A stretch of DNA of 64,000 bases from Guadua angustifolia (lineage: Eukaryota; Streptophyta; Magnoliopsida; Poales; Poaceae). The stretch covers positions 19,846,852-19,910,851 of the forward strand of contig CM070508.1 of the NCBI GenBank assembly GCA_036346375.1. The letters are read 5' to 3'. The position numbers and the translations under genes are program-made. Positions 35,561 to 48,156 of this stretch are shown in pieces. Below the pieces are notes generated by a model, which saw only the letters and a program-made list of their open reading frames with translations, was not told the DNA's origin and searched no databases. Numbering within the stretch: the first letter of the stretch is position 1; each line of letters starts with the position of its first letter.

Positions 35561-36054
35561 TCCCTACGTACATGTAAACATGATATACACCCTCATGTAT
35601 ACATACTCCCCAAATACACTCTTTAAGTATACATACTCCTTTAGGCATACATATATACTCCCCAAATAGATTTGGTAGTATAATAAGTTTGTATACTCGC
35701 CAACCACATATAATTAGTTAGTTCTGTTACAGATTTTAAGAACGATACATACTAATCTCCTGGCCGCACGTGAGAACAACAATTTCGTCTACCCGCCACA
35801 AATCTTGGGTGCAGGTGAACCAATCCTACGGGTATGCGTCACGTTAACGACTCATTGAGCATGTCCTAGGACCTAGGAGGTGGTTGAGCTAATCCTTGAT
35901 TTTTGGACTATTTTATTTAAATCAGTAAATTAGCTAATGGATCCACTAGCGGATGATACTGCACCCAAAAACCCGATCAGTGTGGTGGTATATTGATGTG
36001 GATGGATGGTAGATATTGTGGGAGTAACTACACCCGAGAGTAGAAAAGAGGCTT

Positions 36055-36110
<56 letters not shown>

Positions 36111-38303
36111 ATTTCTTGTCTTATTTTTTTCATGAATTAGCTTATTTCTAAAATTTTAATTCTAAATAAAACCAAAATAACTATCTTCCACTTAGTTTGG
36201 AATTAAAAAAACGATCACTAGTTTACTTTTATTCTTTACAATCACTAGTTTCCTCTGATTTTTATTCTGAATTTTCATGTTTTTGGATTTTACTTCTTAT
36301 AGATTTTCTTTTCCGGTTTAAGGTTAGAGTTCGTACATAAAACTAGCGTCTATTTTGTATGCTAAATTTATGTTCGTTTTTATTGTACACATAGGCTATT
36401 TCTTTATTCTAAATTTAATTCTATTTAATTTCAAATTTTAGCCAAAGTTTAGAATCCGTATACAAATCCAACTTGCTAATTTTCATCTTATTTTTATTCA
36501 AACTTACAGCTATAATTTCAAATTTTAGCCTTAAGTTAGAATTCATATACAAATCCGATTGCTAATTTTAATCTAATTTTTATTTCAAATTTTAGCTATG
36601 TATCGGTTTTAATTTCAGGTTCGTATGAAAATCACATTGTTAATTTCCTTTTATTTTTTTATTGCACTTAGGATGAACTCTTTCTTTTAATCTAAGCCAT
36701 GATAATTGTTTATATTTTATTTAAATAATAACATTCAATTGTTTCTATGATTTATTTTTTCTTAGAATTTGTAACATGTTTCTATCTTTTCTTAGCAGCA
36801 CTAAAAGACCTGTAAGTTGTTTTTTTATGAGAATTTGTAATCTATTTCTCTAGCCTCGGAGTTGGCCAGAGTCGAACCTTGATTCTTAGGTAGATAACAA
36901 GTTGTCGCACCGACTATGCAATTGGCTGCCCATTCTTCAGGCGGGCTGTGTTTGCGTCGTATCTCACAAATGAATCCAACATGGAATTTTGTCCCGTCAA
37001 AATAGATGCGGTATAATAGCTGAAAATCCCTACGGCCAGCTCTATATATCTTCGTGCACGCCAAAGGACACAACTACAGCAACGCATCGAATCCGACGGG
37101 TTCATCTAAGCTAGGAAACAAGCATCATCTCCCACGATGTCCAGAGCAGCCGAATCTATTCCTTAATTGCAACATCTGAGAGAAGATCCTCCCTGACTAA
37201 TTTCTTTTATAATCTTTTCTTTTCCAGGAGAATAATCAACGTAAACGTTGCGAATGAGTATTAATCCACTCGCAGATTAATTTCAGCATTAGTTTGTACC
37301 GTATATATGCAGTCTGTCAGTATCCAACGAGTACGACGTCTCCATGAAATGATTCATTCGTTTGTTCGTTCATTATTCCTCGAGGAATCCAGAAGGGGTC
37401 GTTCATTTTCCTGGAAACTAAGTGATCTGGGAATGACAAGGTTTGAGAAATTTTCCCCATGGGATCTGTTACGCTCAAGGATAGATTTGTGGCCCACGTT
37501 GGCTGGGCCGTGGCATGGCGGGTCCAACTGCCAAGGCATGGCATGCACATATGGGTGTGGGTGGGACCGGCACAGCATGTATGTGCGTGGGTGGGACCGA
37601 CATAGTACGAATGATAGGGTTATACTGGGCTTGTGGCTGGACTCTAAGGGCGGCACATCACAGCACGTCTATATATGGCCGCGCTTGGGGCTGCATGGCA
37701 CTAAACAGGCTAACAGGCCCGAAGCAGGCACGTCACGCCTTATTAGACACAAAATAGGCATGGCACGCGGCAGGATGCCCTACCTACATCATACCATGGC
37801 TTGCCCTGTGGCTGGTGCTATGTGGTCCACGCGTACGGTGAAAGAAGATACAAAGGAGGTGCTAGAGAAGTGGAGAGTAGAGACTAGAGAGTATCTCGCT
37901 CACCGACACCGAAGCATGCGCACTGCCGACGCCCACCATGATGCTCGCCGAACACACCCGCAACACCACCCACGCCACCGATGCAAAGTGTGCCCAATAT
38001 GTTGCACGTACACCAAGCTGATGCCCCACCAAACCACTTGCCGAGCATGTCCATGACGCCGAGCGAGCTCCTACTTAATACACCAACATGCCACTCACTA
38101 ACCAGGCAATTTCTGCCCTGCATGAGGCCCACGTCACTGCCTTCCTGCTTGCCTCAAGTGGCCATTGAAACCACCATGTCAGCGGTCGCATCGCCGCCTC
38201 CACACTTGCCACTCGAGCAACCACCGATGTACAGATCTAGTGGGCTGTGAGTCTAGGAGTAGCAAGGGTAGTGAGGGAGGAGAAATTATGTACTCTAGAT
38301 CTG
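35561..38303. repeat. Duplicated segment S, copy 2
   Basis: It begins four bases after the terminus of CACTA-1 with TCCCTACGTACATG, equal to 9,679, and ends at 38,303 (…CTAGATCTG), equal to 12,405. It then continues into sequence absent from copy 1 (CTTCGTTGCC…), so it keeps the original right context. It contains only the right part and right TIR (about 36,009-36,042) of the TIR element seen complete at 7,781-10,160. Its (AT)n tract (36,058-36,108) is longer than in copy 1. Confidence 0.93.
36815..36933 (-). repeat. SINE-like sequence, second copy
   Basis: It is identical in the A and B box regions to 10,918-11,036 because it lies in segment S copy 2. B box GGTTCGACTC is at 36,869-36,878 on the minus strand. 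Confidence 0.35.
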
Positions 38304-38339
38304 CTTCGTTGCCTAGATTCCATCCCTGAATAGTTACCT

Positions 38340-38607
38340 CCTTTCATTTAAGGTGGCAGGGAGAGGGACAGCCAGAGAGGAGGTGGAGAGATCGAGAGGG
38401 GGTGCTAGAGGGCCGAGCGGTGGTGGACTAGGGGCGATTGGAGGGAGTAGGAGAGGCACAGAGGGAGAGGGAGGGAGGCGATGAGGGGGAGGTAGGGAGA
38501 GGCAGTGGGGTGGAGAGAGGGAGAGCCAAAGTGGGGGTGGAAAGATTGAGAGGGGGTGCCAGAGAGCTAGGCGGTGGCAGACTAGGGGCTAATTGGAGGC
38601 GGTAGGG
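38340..38607. repeat. GA-rich minisatellite, left part
   Basis: Two units about 155 bp apart share GAGAGGGAGAGCCA, GAGAGGGGGTGC-AGAG and GGCGGTGG-AGACTAGGGG. The same GA-rich texture resumes at 41,059-41,160 after the solo LTR, so the LTR landed inside the array. No coding potential. Confidence 0.6.
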
Positions 38608-41058
38608 TGTAAGGTCAAGGAGGCCGACTAGAGCGGGTGAATAGGCGATTTTTTAAATTCTCTTTAGCCCAAAACCAAACTTATATGTGAAAGTGTAAAT
38701 CAAAATGGTTTTGTCCAATTAAGACCTAAATTGTGTAGTCTCAACTATGTGCACCAGTAACCTAAGTCTATGTTAAGGTTTACAATCTTAAGGTGACAAG
38801 TAAGCAGTTCAATTCTATAAATATAAATTACAATAATATAAATGAGCAATAAGATGCAAACCGAAAGTTGGTGCATAATTGTTTTACCATAGTGTTTCGA
38901 GACTTGTCAGTTTTCCTTAATTCATGTTGAGGTAAGCCCAAACGAATTGGACTAGCTTCACAAATTAAGTCAAGCACATTGGATCCACTAGTAGTAACCC
39001 TTTCACACTCTAGATAGGTGAGCTTCAACCTTCACAATACACTAGGCCTTCTCACAAGTTTCTTGAAAAGATCACATGTCCATGATGCCTTCACGCTGTC
39101 TAGGTGTTGGTAAACACTAAAATTAACAAATCAAGCCTCTTGCTTGACTCTCACCAAGTGCAACACATGCACTAGTGAATAGTCAATCCACCTCTAGATG
39201 CAACACATGCATGTAGTGCACTTCTCTCCTTACTCACAAGGTACAACACATGCACAATTGAGAGGAGAGGATTGCTCTAGCTCAAGGGAGAGAAAAAGGA
39301 ACTCCAAAAGTCTCAACACAAGAAACTCTAGTTCAAAGGCATCTCATATCTCTTAAGAATATCTCTGTGAGCTCTCAAAGCTTTGATCTCAAGTGCATGC
39401 ATCAAAGAGGTGTATGAGTAGCAGCCAAGTCCTTCAAACTTTGGTTTCTTTTATAGCCTCACTAAGAAACTAGCTATTAGGGGTGAAATTCAGAATAATC
39501 TATAAAATCTAGTACTACTAGCATGCAAAGTTTGGTAGTACCAACCTCCACTGTAACGGTTAGTTTGTGGCATTAAATGCACTTGAACTAACAGTTGCTA
39601 CAGTACCCCGATACTACCGTTGAACAAATCCCGATAGTGCCAACAATTTCAACCCCAAAAGCAACTCCAAAACACTACTATAGAAAACAACTACTAGCCT
39701 ATAGTACCAGTACTGCCGACTTGTGGTAGTATTGAACTTACAACAGCGGTAGTACCAGAAGTTTCAATTTCAAAAGGATCATAACATTTTACCACAAAAA
39801 CTGATTTATGTGATCTTGGACTCTATAGAAAACTTATCAAGAAGGTTGTAACTTCTGCCCATTTTTAAGATCTAAGAAACCATAGATATTTCTATAGAAC
39901 ACTAAAAGTCTAATGTAGCTATACAAGGCTAAAATCTGATTGTCTCAAAATCCCTAAAATAGACTTGATCAAGAACATGACTATAAGCCAACAAGAGTCT
40001 AGAAAAGATCAATGCATGAACTTCAATAATTTATAAAACACATTTGCAAACTTTAGTCACATGGTACAAAGAATAAGTACACGAGCTTCAACATTTGCAA
40101 AACACATTAGCAAATAATGTCACTATGCAATGGAGAGTTAGGATAAGCGAGATTGAGGTATCAATACATGATGAAACTCAAACTACTAGATAAGACCCCT
40201 CTTAATAGTACGGCAATCTACACTAGTAATCTGGTCTCCCAAACAAACACCAAGACCGGTAAAAAACTAGAAACACATCCTTAGCCTATGTTAGTTATAC
40301 CTTTGCCTTGCGCATCCATTTGAAGCTTCCACTTAATGGTAATTATTTTCTCTCCAAGTCCGAGTCCTTGTTTTGTTCATCAGCATATCTTCACTTCGGG
40401 ATCTTATCTTGATAGTCATCAACACATGATGACATCCTTCACCCCAAGCATTGACTTGATGACTATCATTATATGATGTCATCCAAAGTTTTTATCATCA
40501 TTAGACTAAACCTATTTCATAAATTCATGAAAAATATTAGGCCAACATATCTGGTTATCACTAATCACCAAAGCACACCAATAACACATAATGGAAGGCT
40601 TAGATCTTTTAATCCACTACTTTGGTGATTGACGATAACCCAATTGCAAATAATTGAATCGAAATAAATATGAGTATATTACAACTATAAAAGCTTCATA
40701 TGCTCAAATGATGTGTTTCAAAGTAAAGATCCTCAATATGTGTGAAAAAAGAGAAAGGGGTCAATACTAATGAAACCATAAAACATAGAGTAAACTTTCC
40801 CTAAATGTGTGCATACATATATATGAGTTGGAAACAATATGCACATATCCAAGTTGAAACTTTTATGGAAATCACCCTATATTTTGAATCCAAAGGATAC
40901 AACAAGATATAACAATATGGCATCGGAATTATACCTTCGATATTTCTATCTTTTCATCTAAATGAGGCTAATCAACATCATATTCCACAAAGGAGTTAGT
41001 CTTATATTTAGATTTGTCATTAACTACCAAAACCAATTTAATAGAGCTTAAATTTACA
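38608..41058. mobile_element. Solo LTR, 2.45 kb, TSD TAGGG (probably copia-type)
   Basis: It begins TGTAAGGTCAAGG, ends AAATTTACA, and is flanked by TAGGG at 38,603-38,607 and 41,059-41,063, the 5-bp TSD of LTR elements. No gag, pol or primer-binding site lies inside, so it is a solo LTR produced by LTR-LTR recombination. GGTAGTACCAG/CAGTACTGCC words at 39,480-39,780 resemble those at 54,240-54,600 beside the antisense copia gag, which suggests the same or a related family. The strand is undetermined. Confidence 0.75.
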
Positions 41059-41194
41059 TAGGGGAGGCAGAGAGGAAGAGGGGGAGAGAGAGGTAGAGTG
41101 GGAGAAGTAGGGAGAGGCGGTGGGTGGTGGGAGGGAGAGGCAGAGAGTGAGGCGGAGAGACCAACACTAATACAGAAAGGCTTATATTAGACAC

Positions 41195-41490
41195 CTCATC
41201 ACAGACGATTTTGAGAAACTGGGTGTGATGAAGAACATCACTAACGGTTCTATGGTGCAACCGTTAGTGACATCATCACCGACGGTACTCTTCATAAACC
41301 GTCAGTGATATACATCAATATCACAAATAGTTTTATTATAAAACCGTCTGTGATATTGATGTATATCCCAGACAGTTTTATTATAAAACCATCTGTGATA
41401 GATCACTAACGGTTTTGTTATAAAACAGTCTAGGATTCTATATTTATCACTGATGGTTTATGAATAGAACCGTCTGTGATATCTCTCAGC
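41195..41490. repeat. CACTA-3 5' subterminal motif array
   Basis: At least eight copies of ACAGACGGTTT / AAACCGTCTGTGAT or close variants (ACTAACGGTT) are arranged as inverted pairs. The same motif fills 45,780-46,015. Confidence 0.8.
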
Positions 41491-41599
41491 GATATATAAT
41501 ATAGAGACCTGAGCCACTTGGTGCATTTTAGGGTTTCGAGATCTATCTTTCATTTGGTTGTGGCTGTGAGCCGATTTGGTAAAAGAAGACAATTGATTT

Positions 41600-42200
41600 T
41601 GAAGGGTGATTGAAGATCCATTTGATTTTGGTGATCTAAGGTTAGTAATGGGGTCTAATTGCATTATATTCAAGATATAGCTTGGTATGGGGAGAATTTG
41701 ATGATTTTTTAGATCTAGCTCGTAGATTCATGTGTTCTTTTCTATATAAGGGTAGTAATGGTTCTAATTGCATTATATTCATGATCTAGCTTAGTAAGGA
41801 GAGAATTTGAAGATTGTATTTAGATCTAGCTTCTAGATCCATGCATATTTTATTGGTGATTTATGGTTAGTAATGTCTTGGGTTCTAATTAATTTCTTTT
41901 TATTCAAGATATTACTTAGAAGAGAATTTGAAGATTATTTAGATCTAGCTCGTAGATCCATGTATGATCTTGTTGATCTAAGGTTTAGTAATGGTTAATT
42001 ACATTATATTCAAGATCTAGCTTGGTAAGGAGAGAATTTGAAGATTATTTACATCTAGCTTGTAGTTCCATGTATGTGCATGTTCTTAGTGATCAAAGGT
42101 TAGTGATTGGTTAATCTAATTGCATTATTATATATAAGATTTAGGTAGCTATTTTGGTGAAGAGAGAATTAATTTAAAGATTGTGTTTAGATATTTACGA
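41600..42200 (+). repeat. Five ~115-bp tandem repeats in the CACTA-3 leader
   Basis: Units recur at about 41,641, 41,751, 41,866, 41,983 and 42,099. Each carries GGTTAGTAATGG, TCTAATTGCATTATATTCAAG, ATCTAGCTTGGTA, GAGAATTTGAAGAT and AGATCTAGCTCGTAGATCCATG in order. They lie in the presumed leader intron between the subterminal array and the TNP2 start. Confidence 0.8.
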
Positions 42201-42267
42201 ATGTGTGCATATATACAGACATCTAGTGTACTTTAATATTTAACACTAAATGCTATATGTGTAGCGT

Positions 42268-45200
42268 AGATAGACCGAAGCTGGATGTACGCTGAGAATC
42301 GTGTGAGTACCGAGTACATTAATGGCATCTCTGATTTTAGAAGAGCTGCAAATAAGGATATGTTAAATAAGGGAATGCAGTTTATATCTTATCCGTGTAT
42401 TGACTGTGAGAATCTAAAGATATTTCGAAACTCTACGTAGATCGAAGCACACTTGATTTTGTGGGGTTTCAAAAGAGGTATACGTGTTGAACCAGTCATG
42501 GTGAAGAGTAGGATATACAGGAAGCAGGTAGCATTAATATCGTTGATGAAGTCAATGATATGCCGAATAATCATATCGATTGTGCTTCCAATGAGGATTG
42601 GTTGTAGGATGATAATCTGAATCAGATGCTGTGTGACGTAGAAGAGAATTGTGATGATAAAGACTATGGCAAATTCTGAGGCTTGATGGAGGACTCGGAG
42701 AAACCTTTGTTTCCAGGCTGCAAGTTGAAATATACAAGGTTGTCATCCATGCTTGAACTGCTAAAATTGAAGGCATGCAACAGTTGATCCGAGAAGAGTT
42801 TCACAGCGCTATTACATCTATTAGCAGACATGCTTCTAGAGGGAAACGAGTTGCTGAGAACCACCTACAAAGCTAAGAAAATTCTTTGTCCCTTGGGAAT
42901 GGAAGTAGAAAGAATATATGTATGTCCGAACGATTGTATCCTGTACCGCAAAGAGTACGCAAACTTACATGTATGTCTTGTATGCAATGCATCTCGGTAC
43001 AAGCATAAGAGTCATTCAGATGATGACAGCGAGGGTATCAAGATGATGAAAGGACCTCCTGCTAAGGTGGCACGGCATCTACCTGTAATTCTTCGTTTGA
43101 AGTATTGGGTTGTGAACACAAATGAGGCAAAACCGCTGCGTTGGTACTCAAAGGAGTGTAAGAATGATGGAATGCTAAGGCACCCTACTAATTCTATCCA
43201 GTGGAGAAACATCGATAGGAAGTTTCAAGACTTCGGTGCGGATTTGAGGAATATAAGGTTTGGATTAAGTACAGATGGAATGAATCTTTTCGATAACATA
43301 AGCAGCCGGCATAGCATTTAGCCTATGAATCTCTGTATCTACAACCTTCTTCCTTGATTGTCTATGAAGCGAAAGTATACTTTGTTGTCTGTACTTATCC
43401 AAGGAGCAAAACAAACTGAGAACAATATTAATGTGTACCTAGCACCATTGGTGGAAGATCTGAAAACACTATGGGTTCCTAGAGTACAGGTATGAGATGC
43501 ATATAAATGAGAGAACTTCACTTTGCACTGCCTTTTGTTCTGTACTATAAATGATTACCTTACTCTTGGCAACCTATCAGGCTAGTGTACAAAAGGAATC
43601 AAAGCCTGCACTCACTATTTAGACGATACCGAGAGTGTGCGGTTGAATCACTTGCGCAAAACTATGTACATATGCCACCATCGAGAATGTGCGGCTGAAT
43701 CACTCGCGTAAAACCGTGTACATGTGTCACCATAGATTCCTTCGAAGGAATCACTTATATCGCAAGATGAAGAAACAATTCGATAGAACGAACGAAGTTG
43801 GTTCAGCTCCAAAGCCTTTAAGTGGGACAAATATTTATGATATGGTTAAGAACTTGGATGTTGTGTTTAGAAAGGGTAAGTGAAGGTCCCGTGAGAAGAG
43901 CATGTGGAAGAAGAGATCAATATTTTAGAACCTACCTAATTGGGAGAACTTAGAAGCTCGCCACTACATTGATGTCATGCACGTAGCGAAGAATGTCTGT
44001 GATAGCTTGATTGGTCTCTTACTGAATATTAAGGGCAAAACAAAGGACGGTATTAATGCATGGCTTGACTTGGTCGATATGGACATAAAACCTGAGTTAG
44101 CACCGAAAGAGATCGATAAAGGATGAACGTACTGCGAACCTTCTTGTTACACTTTGTCCAAGGCCGAGAAAATTGAACTATGTTGGTACTTGCATGGTGT
44201 GAAAGTTTTGTTTAGTTACTCCTCCAACATTAAGAAACTTGTTTCGATGTAAAATTTAAAATTAACTGGCATAAAATCTCATGATTGTCTTGTGTTGATA
44301 ACACAAATGCTCCCTGTGGCAATTAGAAGTATTTTGCCAATCAAGGTCCAGGAGAAAGTCACGAGGCTGTGTTATTTCTTTAACATAGTTGCTTAGAAGC
44401 TCATCGATCCTGAAGCACTAAATGCTCTGCAGGCTAAGGTGGTGATGACTATGTAATTTTGATATGTATTTCCCTTCGTCATTTTTCAATATCATGGTCC
44501 ATCTTGTTGTTCACCTTGTGATAGAGATAAAGATGTTGTAGGCCTGTGTTCCTATGTAGCATGTACCTATTCGAAAGGTATATGAGAATTCTCAAGTCTT
44601 ACATACGAAATCGATCTCGGCCAGAGGGTAGCATTGTCGAAGGTTATACAACCGAAGAGGTCATAGAGTTCTACGTCGATTACATGGCTCAGGTCGAACC
44701 AATAGGTGTGCCTCGATCTCACCATAAGGGGAGACTCCAGGGTATCAGGACCATCGAAAGGAAAGCAATCACGCCTGATTCGGTTGCCTACACTTAAGCA
44801 CATTTCACGGTTTTACAACACATGGCTATAGTGTCCTCGTACATCGATGAGCATAAGCACTGGCTACGATAAGAGAATCTAACGCGGTAGGAGTCTTGGA
44901 TCATGAGACAGCATAATCTTCAGTTCAACAAATGGTTGAAGGGGCGACCCATCACTGCGACCTCGTCAGGTGATATGCTCACATGGTTGGCAAAATGGCC
45001 AATATTTACAGTTGTAACATGAAAAGAATAAGACTTAAATGAGTACGCATTTTACACTAGAGATCAGGATATGAAGAGCACAACCAGAACAGCGGTGTCC
45101 ACATAGATGCATTCAATACAGTTGGGTCCACAAAGAGCTCCTACTATGGGTTCATAGAGGAGATTTAGGAACTCGACTATGTACTATTTAAGATCCCCTT

Positions 45201-45540
45201 ATTTCGGTGCTGTTGGGTCCACCTCCAGCACGTAAAGGTTGTGAAGTACGGTTTCACTACTGTCGACCTCGCAGGTATTGGATACCAAGATGAATCATTC
45301 ATACTCGCAAACTAAACTGTCCAAGTATTTTATGTAATCGACCCATCCAACAAGAATAGGCATGTAGTTCTTCAGGGAAAAAGGAGGATTGTCGGAGTAG
45401 AGAATGTAGTAGACGAGGAAGAATACAATCAATTTGACGAGTTGCCTCCTATCATAAATAGCATTATGGTCCACGAAGAACAATCCAAGGAAGCTAGCTA
45501 CACACGCGTCGATCATCGTAAAGGGCTAATTTTTATATAA
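42268..45540 (+). pseudogene. CACTA-3 TNP2-type transposase, frameshifted
   Basis: The start (about 42,275; DRSWMYAENRV after one frame correction, then CIDCENLKIFRNS and HLILWGFKRGYT) matches the transposase-associated domain. 42,830-43,321 is an open 163-codon stretch (LLEGNELLRTTYKAKKILCP, YVCPNDCILYRKEY, SIQWRNIDRKFQDFGADLR, RFGLSTDGMNLF) of Transposase_21. Next come CIDVMHVAKN-like, LLNIKGKTKDGINAWLDL and CYTLSKAEKIELCWYLHGVK (43,970-44,210). KSHDCLVLITQMLPVAIRSI and TRLCYFFNIV (44,276-44,390) match DUF4218. EDVVDEEEYNQF-like VENVVDEEEYNQFDELP (45,400-45,450) matches DUF4216. It is closer to CACTA-1 than to CACTA-2 in these blocks. Multiple stops and frameshifts are present. Confidence 0.88.
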
Positions 45541-45779
45541 AAGAATAAGCAAGTGGAGTTATAATTTTAAGTGTACTCTCCAACATAATAGATTTATTTG
45601 TAATGAGATGCTCAAAATTCGAAATAGTTTTGTGTATATATGCATTTGATTTATTTAACAAAGTTCCCTTTCTTTTGCTGATGTTGCCTTATCTACAATT
45701 CCATACACATTATACATTATCCTGTGAAGATCTTGCAGGCCAAGAAGGCCAAACTCTGGTTTTACCTCAGCAATCAAAG

Positions 45780-46015
45780 GTTTGGGACAATCAACATCAT
45801 AGAAGGTTCTATTTTATAACCGTCTATGATGAAAATCTATCGCAGACGGTTATATAGAGAAACCGTCTGTGATAAGTTACTATCACAGACGGTTCCAGTA
45901 AAGAACCATCTATGATAAAATACTATCATAGACGGTTCTAGTATAGAACCATCTGTGATATTTCTTATCATATACGGTTATAAATTATAATCGTCTATGA
46001 TATACTTTCTATATA
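45780..46015. repeat. Internal motif array upstream of the CACTA-3 second gene
   Basis: Six or more ATCACAGACGGTT / AACCGTCTGTGAT units occur as back-to-back inverted pairs, the same motif as the 5' subterminal array. It is followed at once by a plant-leader-like stretch with AAAACCCTAGCC (46,060), which opens the second gene. The arrangement mirrors 28,470-29,060 in CACTA-1. Confidence 0.8.
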
Positions 46016-46039
46016 AGAGTCCATCGCACAGATCGATTA

Positions 46040-46300
46040 GTTACCACGTCTCAAGTGCTCAAAACCCTAGCCGACTCTTTGTCTCCCATCACCGGTGTCT
46101 CCCACTCTGCACGCCCACGCTGGCCTCCTCCCCCCGTGAGGCGACCTCTCCCCGCGCTGGCCTCCTGCCCCCATGTGGTGACTGTTTGCCTCCCCGACTA
46201 CAAGGTGTTGGCCCTCCACTTCTACTCCTCTACACCTCCCTCCACCGCCACCGCCGGTCGATGCCACCATGTCTTCCCCAATCATTAATGGTTTGAGCTT
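46040..46300 (+). other. First exon of the CACTA-3 second gene (GC-rich)
   Basis: After CAAAACCCTAGCC there is a C-rich, Pro/Ser-coding-like stretch ending near CCAATCATTAATGG. Frames are low complexity. It is probably a leader exon, equivalent to 29,040-29,310 in CACTA-1. The gene resumes at 51.65 kb beyond CACTA-4. Confidence 0.45.
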
Positions 46301-47339
46301 CTTTTTTGCATGCATGTGCTGTGTCATTCTATTTATTCTTAAAAATATCATTTTGGTGTAGTTGACACTTGGGATTTTAGTTTTCAATTTCTTGGTGATA
46401 TAACACCGTGCCTACGTTCTTCACAGATATAAGCGGCACTTATTCTTGTTGAAATCTAGAGTTACAGATGGTAGAGTCAGCCAAGAGGTATTTGGATTTT
46501 GGAATTGGAAGGAATTAATTAGGAAAAATTGCGATTGTCCCATTTAGCCTTGAAACACATCATGGAAGGGTAGGAAATTTTAACAACATATAAGTTGTTG
46601 ATATGAAACATGTTGTATGGTTATTGTCTTAAGATGATGTATGTTATGTAGCTCAGGATGCATTCATACACATACATGCAGTAGGATAAATCAATGTGTT
46701 GTCTTCTGCACGGACTAGTAAATGATATGCTATGTATTTGTATATGTGATTAGCAATACGATGTTATTCATCCAGGAAGGATATTTATGGAAAAGATGTG
46801 TAGTTCTTTAGGGAGGCAAGATCGATTATTTAATGTTTTGACATAATTAAGGCATAGGCTCATATTGTATTAAAAAGAATATTTAGTCATATTTCATGTA
46901 ATGGTTGGTTAAAGTGGAAACGATGAGGAATTTAGTTGTCATATATGTAGAAAGAAGAACATAGAAAATTCTGTTGATGCTATCATTGGATACCGCCAAT
47001 GGTCACAAACTGAACAGGAAAAGTATTTATTCTCCACGGCCATAAATATGGTAGACGGTCAAAATACCCTGTCGACCAAAACCACATTAAGGTGGACGGC
47101 CGAAAGGACAGCCGTCTACCCTAGGCGTAAAAAGCGCGCCATCTATCCATACGGAATGGGAAATTAGGTCGACAGCATATATTTAAGCCGTCGACCATAG
47201 CTTATGCTCGACAGCTATATATGCGCCCGTCGACCTTAACTGATTAGGGTGGACGGCATCTAGCTGTCGACCATAGGTTTTGCTGGACGGCTGCACACGT
47301 GGCCGTCGACCCTAAGATGGCATATACCTCGCCCGCAGA

Positions 47340-47710
47340 ATCCCCATTCGATCGATCGATCGGCGTTTCAATCTAGAGCATCCACCGCCTCCTCCTGCGT
47401 CGCCGCCTCCTCCGCCACCGGTGGTCTGCGCCGCCTCCTCCGCCGCCGGTGTGCGTCTGCTGCCGCGCCTGCCGAAGTCTGCCGCCGCCTCCTCCATGGC
47501 CGCCTTTGAAGTCGACCGCCGCCTCCTCCGCCACTGCCCTCCGCCTTGACGCCCGCCGCCCAGAGCTACCACCTGTCCTCGGCGCTCCACCGCCCGAAGC
47601 CGCCCGTCGCCCATCGCCCGTCTCCGCGGCGCTCTCCCACCGCCTCCCGCCGTCGGCGCTACCCCCCGCTGGCCGCCTCCCATTGCCGTCGCCACCACCC
47701 CGAGGTAAAA
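47340..47710 (+). other. GC-rich exon-like block in CACTA-4
   Basis: CCTCCTCC(T/G)CCGCC-rich sequence reads as Pro/Ala/Arg-rich in all plus frames and Gly/Arg-rich on minus. It ends at CACCCCGAG|GTAAAAACACG, a possible splice donor. I see no recognisable domain. It could be a host 5' leader exon, possibly encoding a transit-peptide-like N-terminus, or an element leader. Confidence 0.35.
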
Positions 47711-48156
47711 ACACGTACAAACTTTGTTGTTAATTTGAAGACCAGAAATTTCTTAAGCTATATTTCACATCGATAACTCGATGTTTATGTGAAATGTTAA
47801 ACTTTTATTCCCGGATGCACAAGATTGGATTTGCGACCATCAATATTTACATAGGATGGTTATATCAAGACTGTGATTCTTTGGGAAAGGAGTTGACATG
47901 CCATCAAAGTGGTATGCTCTTGATAGCTTGCGGTCACTTATGATATATCCACCACCGAAAGCGTATCGTGGTAAATTAATGATTATGCACACCAATTATT
48001 TTTGTAAATGGTTTGTTGTTTGTTCATGATGGCCTCTCCAACAAAGGAGCTGATTTATGCTTGTCTTAACCTTCTCTATTTCCTTTCCAACATTCCTGTA
48101 ATATCTTGATTCTTGTAATGAGTGCTTTGAAATCTTGATGTTTATTTATGCTATTT

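Noticed and set aside
9679..38303. The two 2.7-kb direct repeats as LTRs of one 28-kb retroelement
   Set aside because: They lack TG...CA ends, PBS and polypurine tract, and copy 1 starts in the middle of another TIR element. What lies between is a complete CACTA element.
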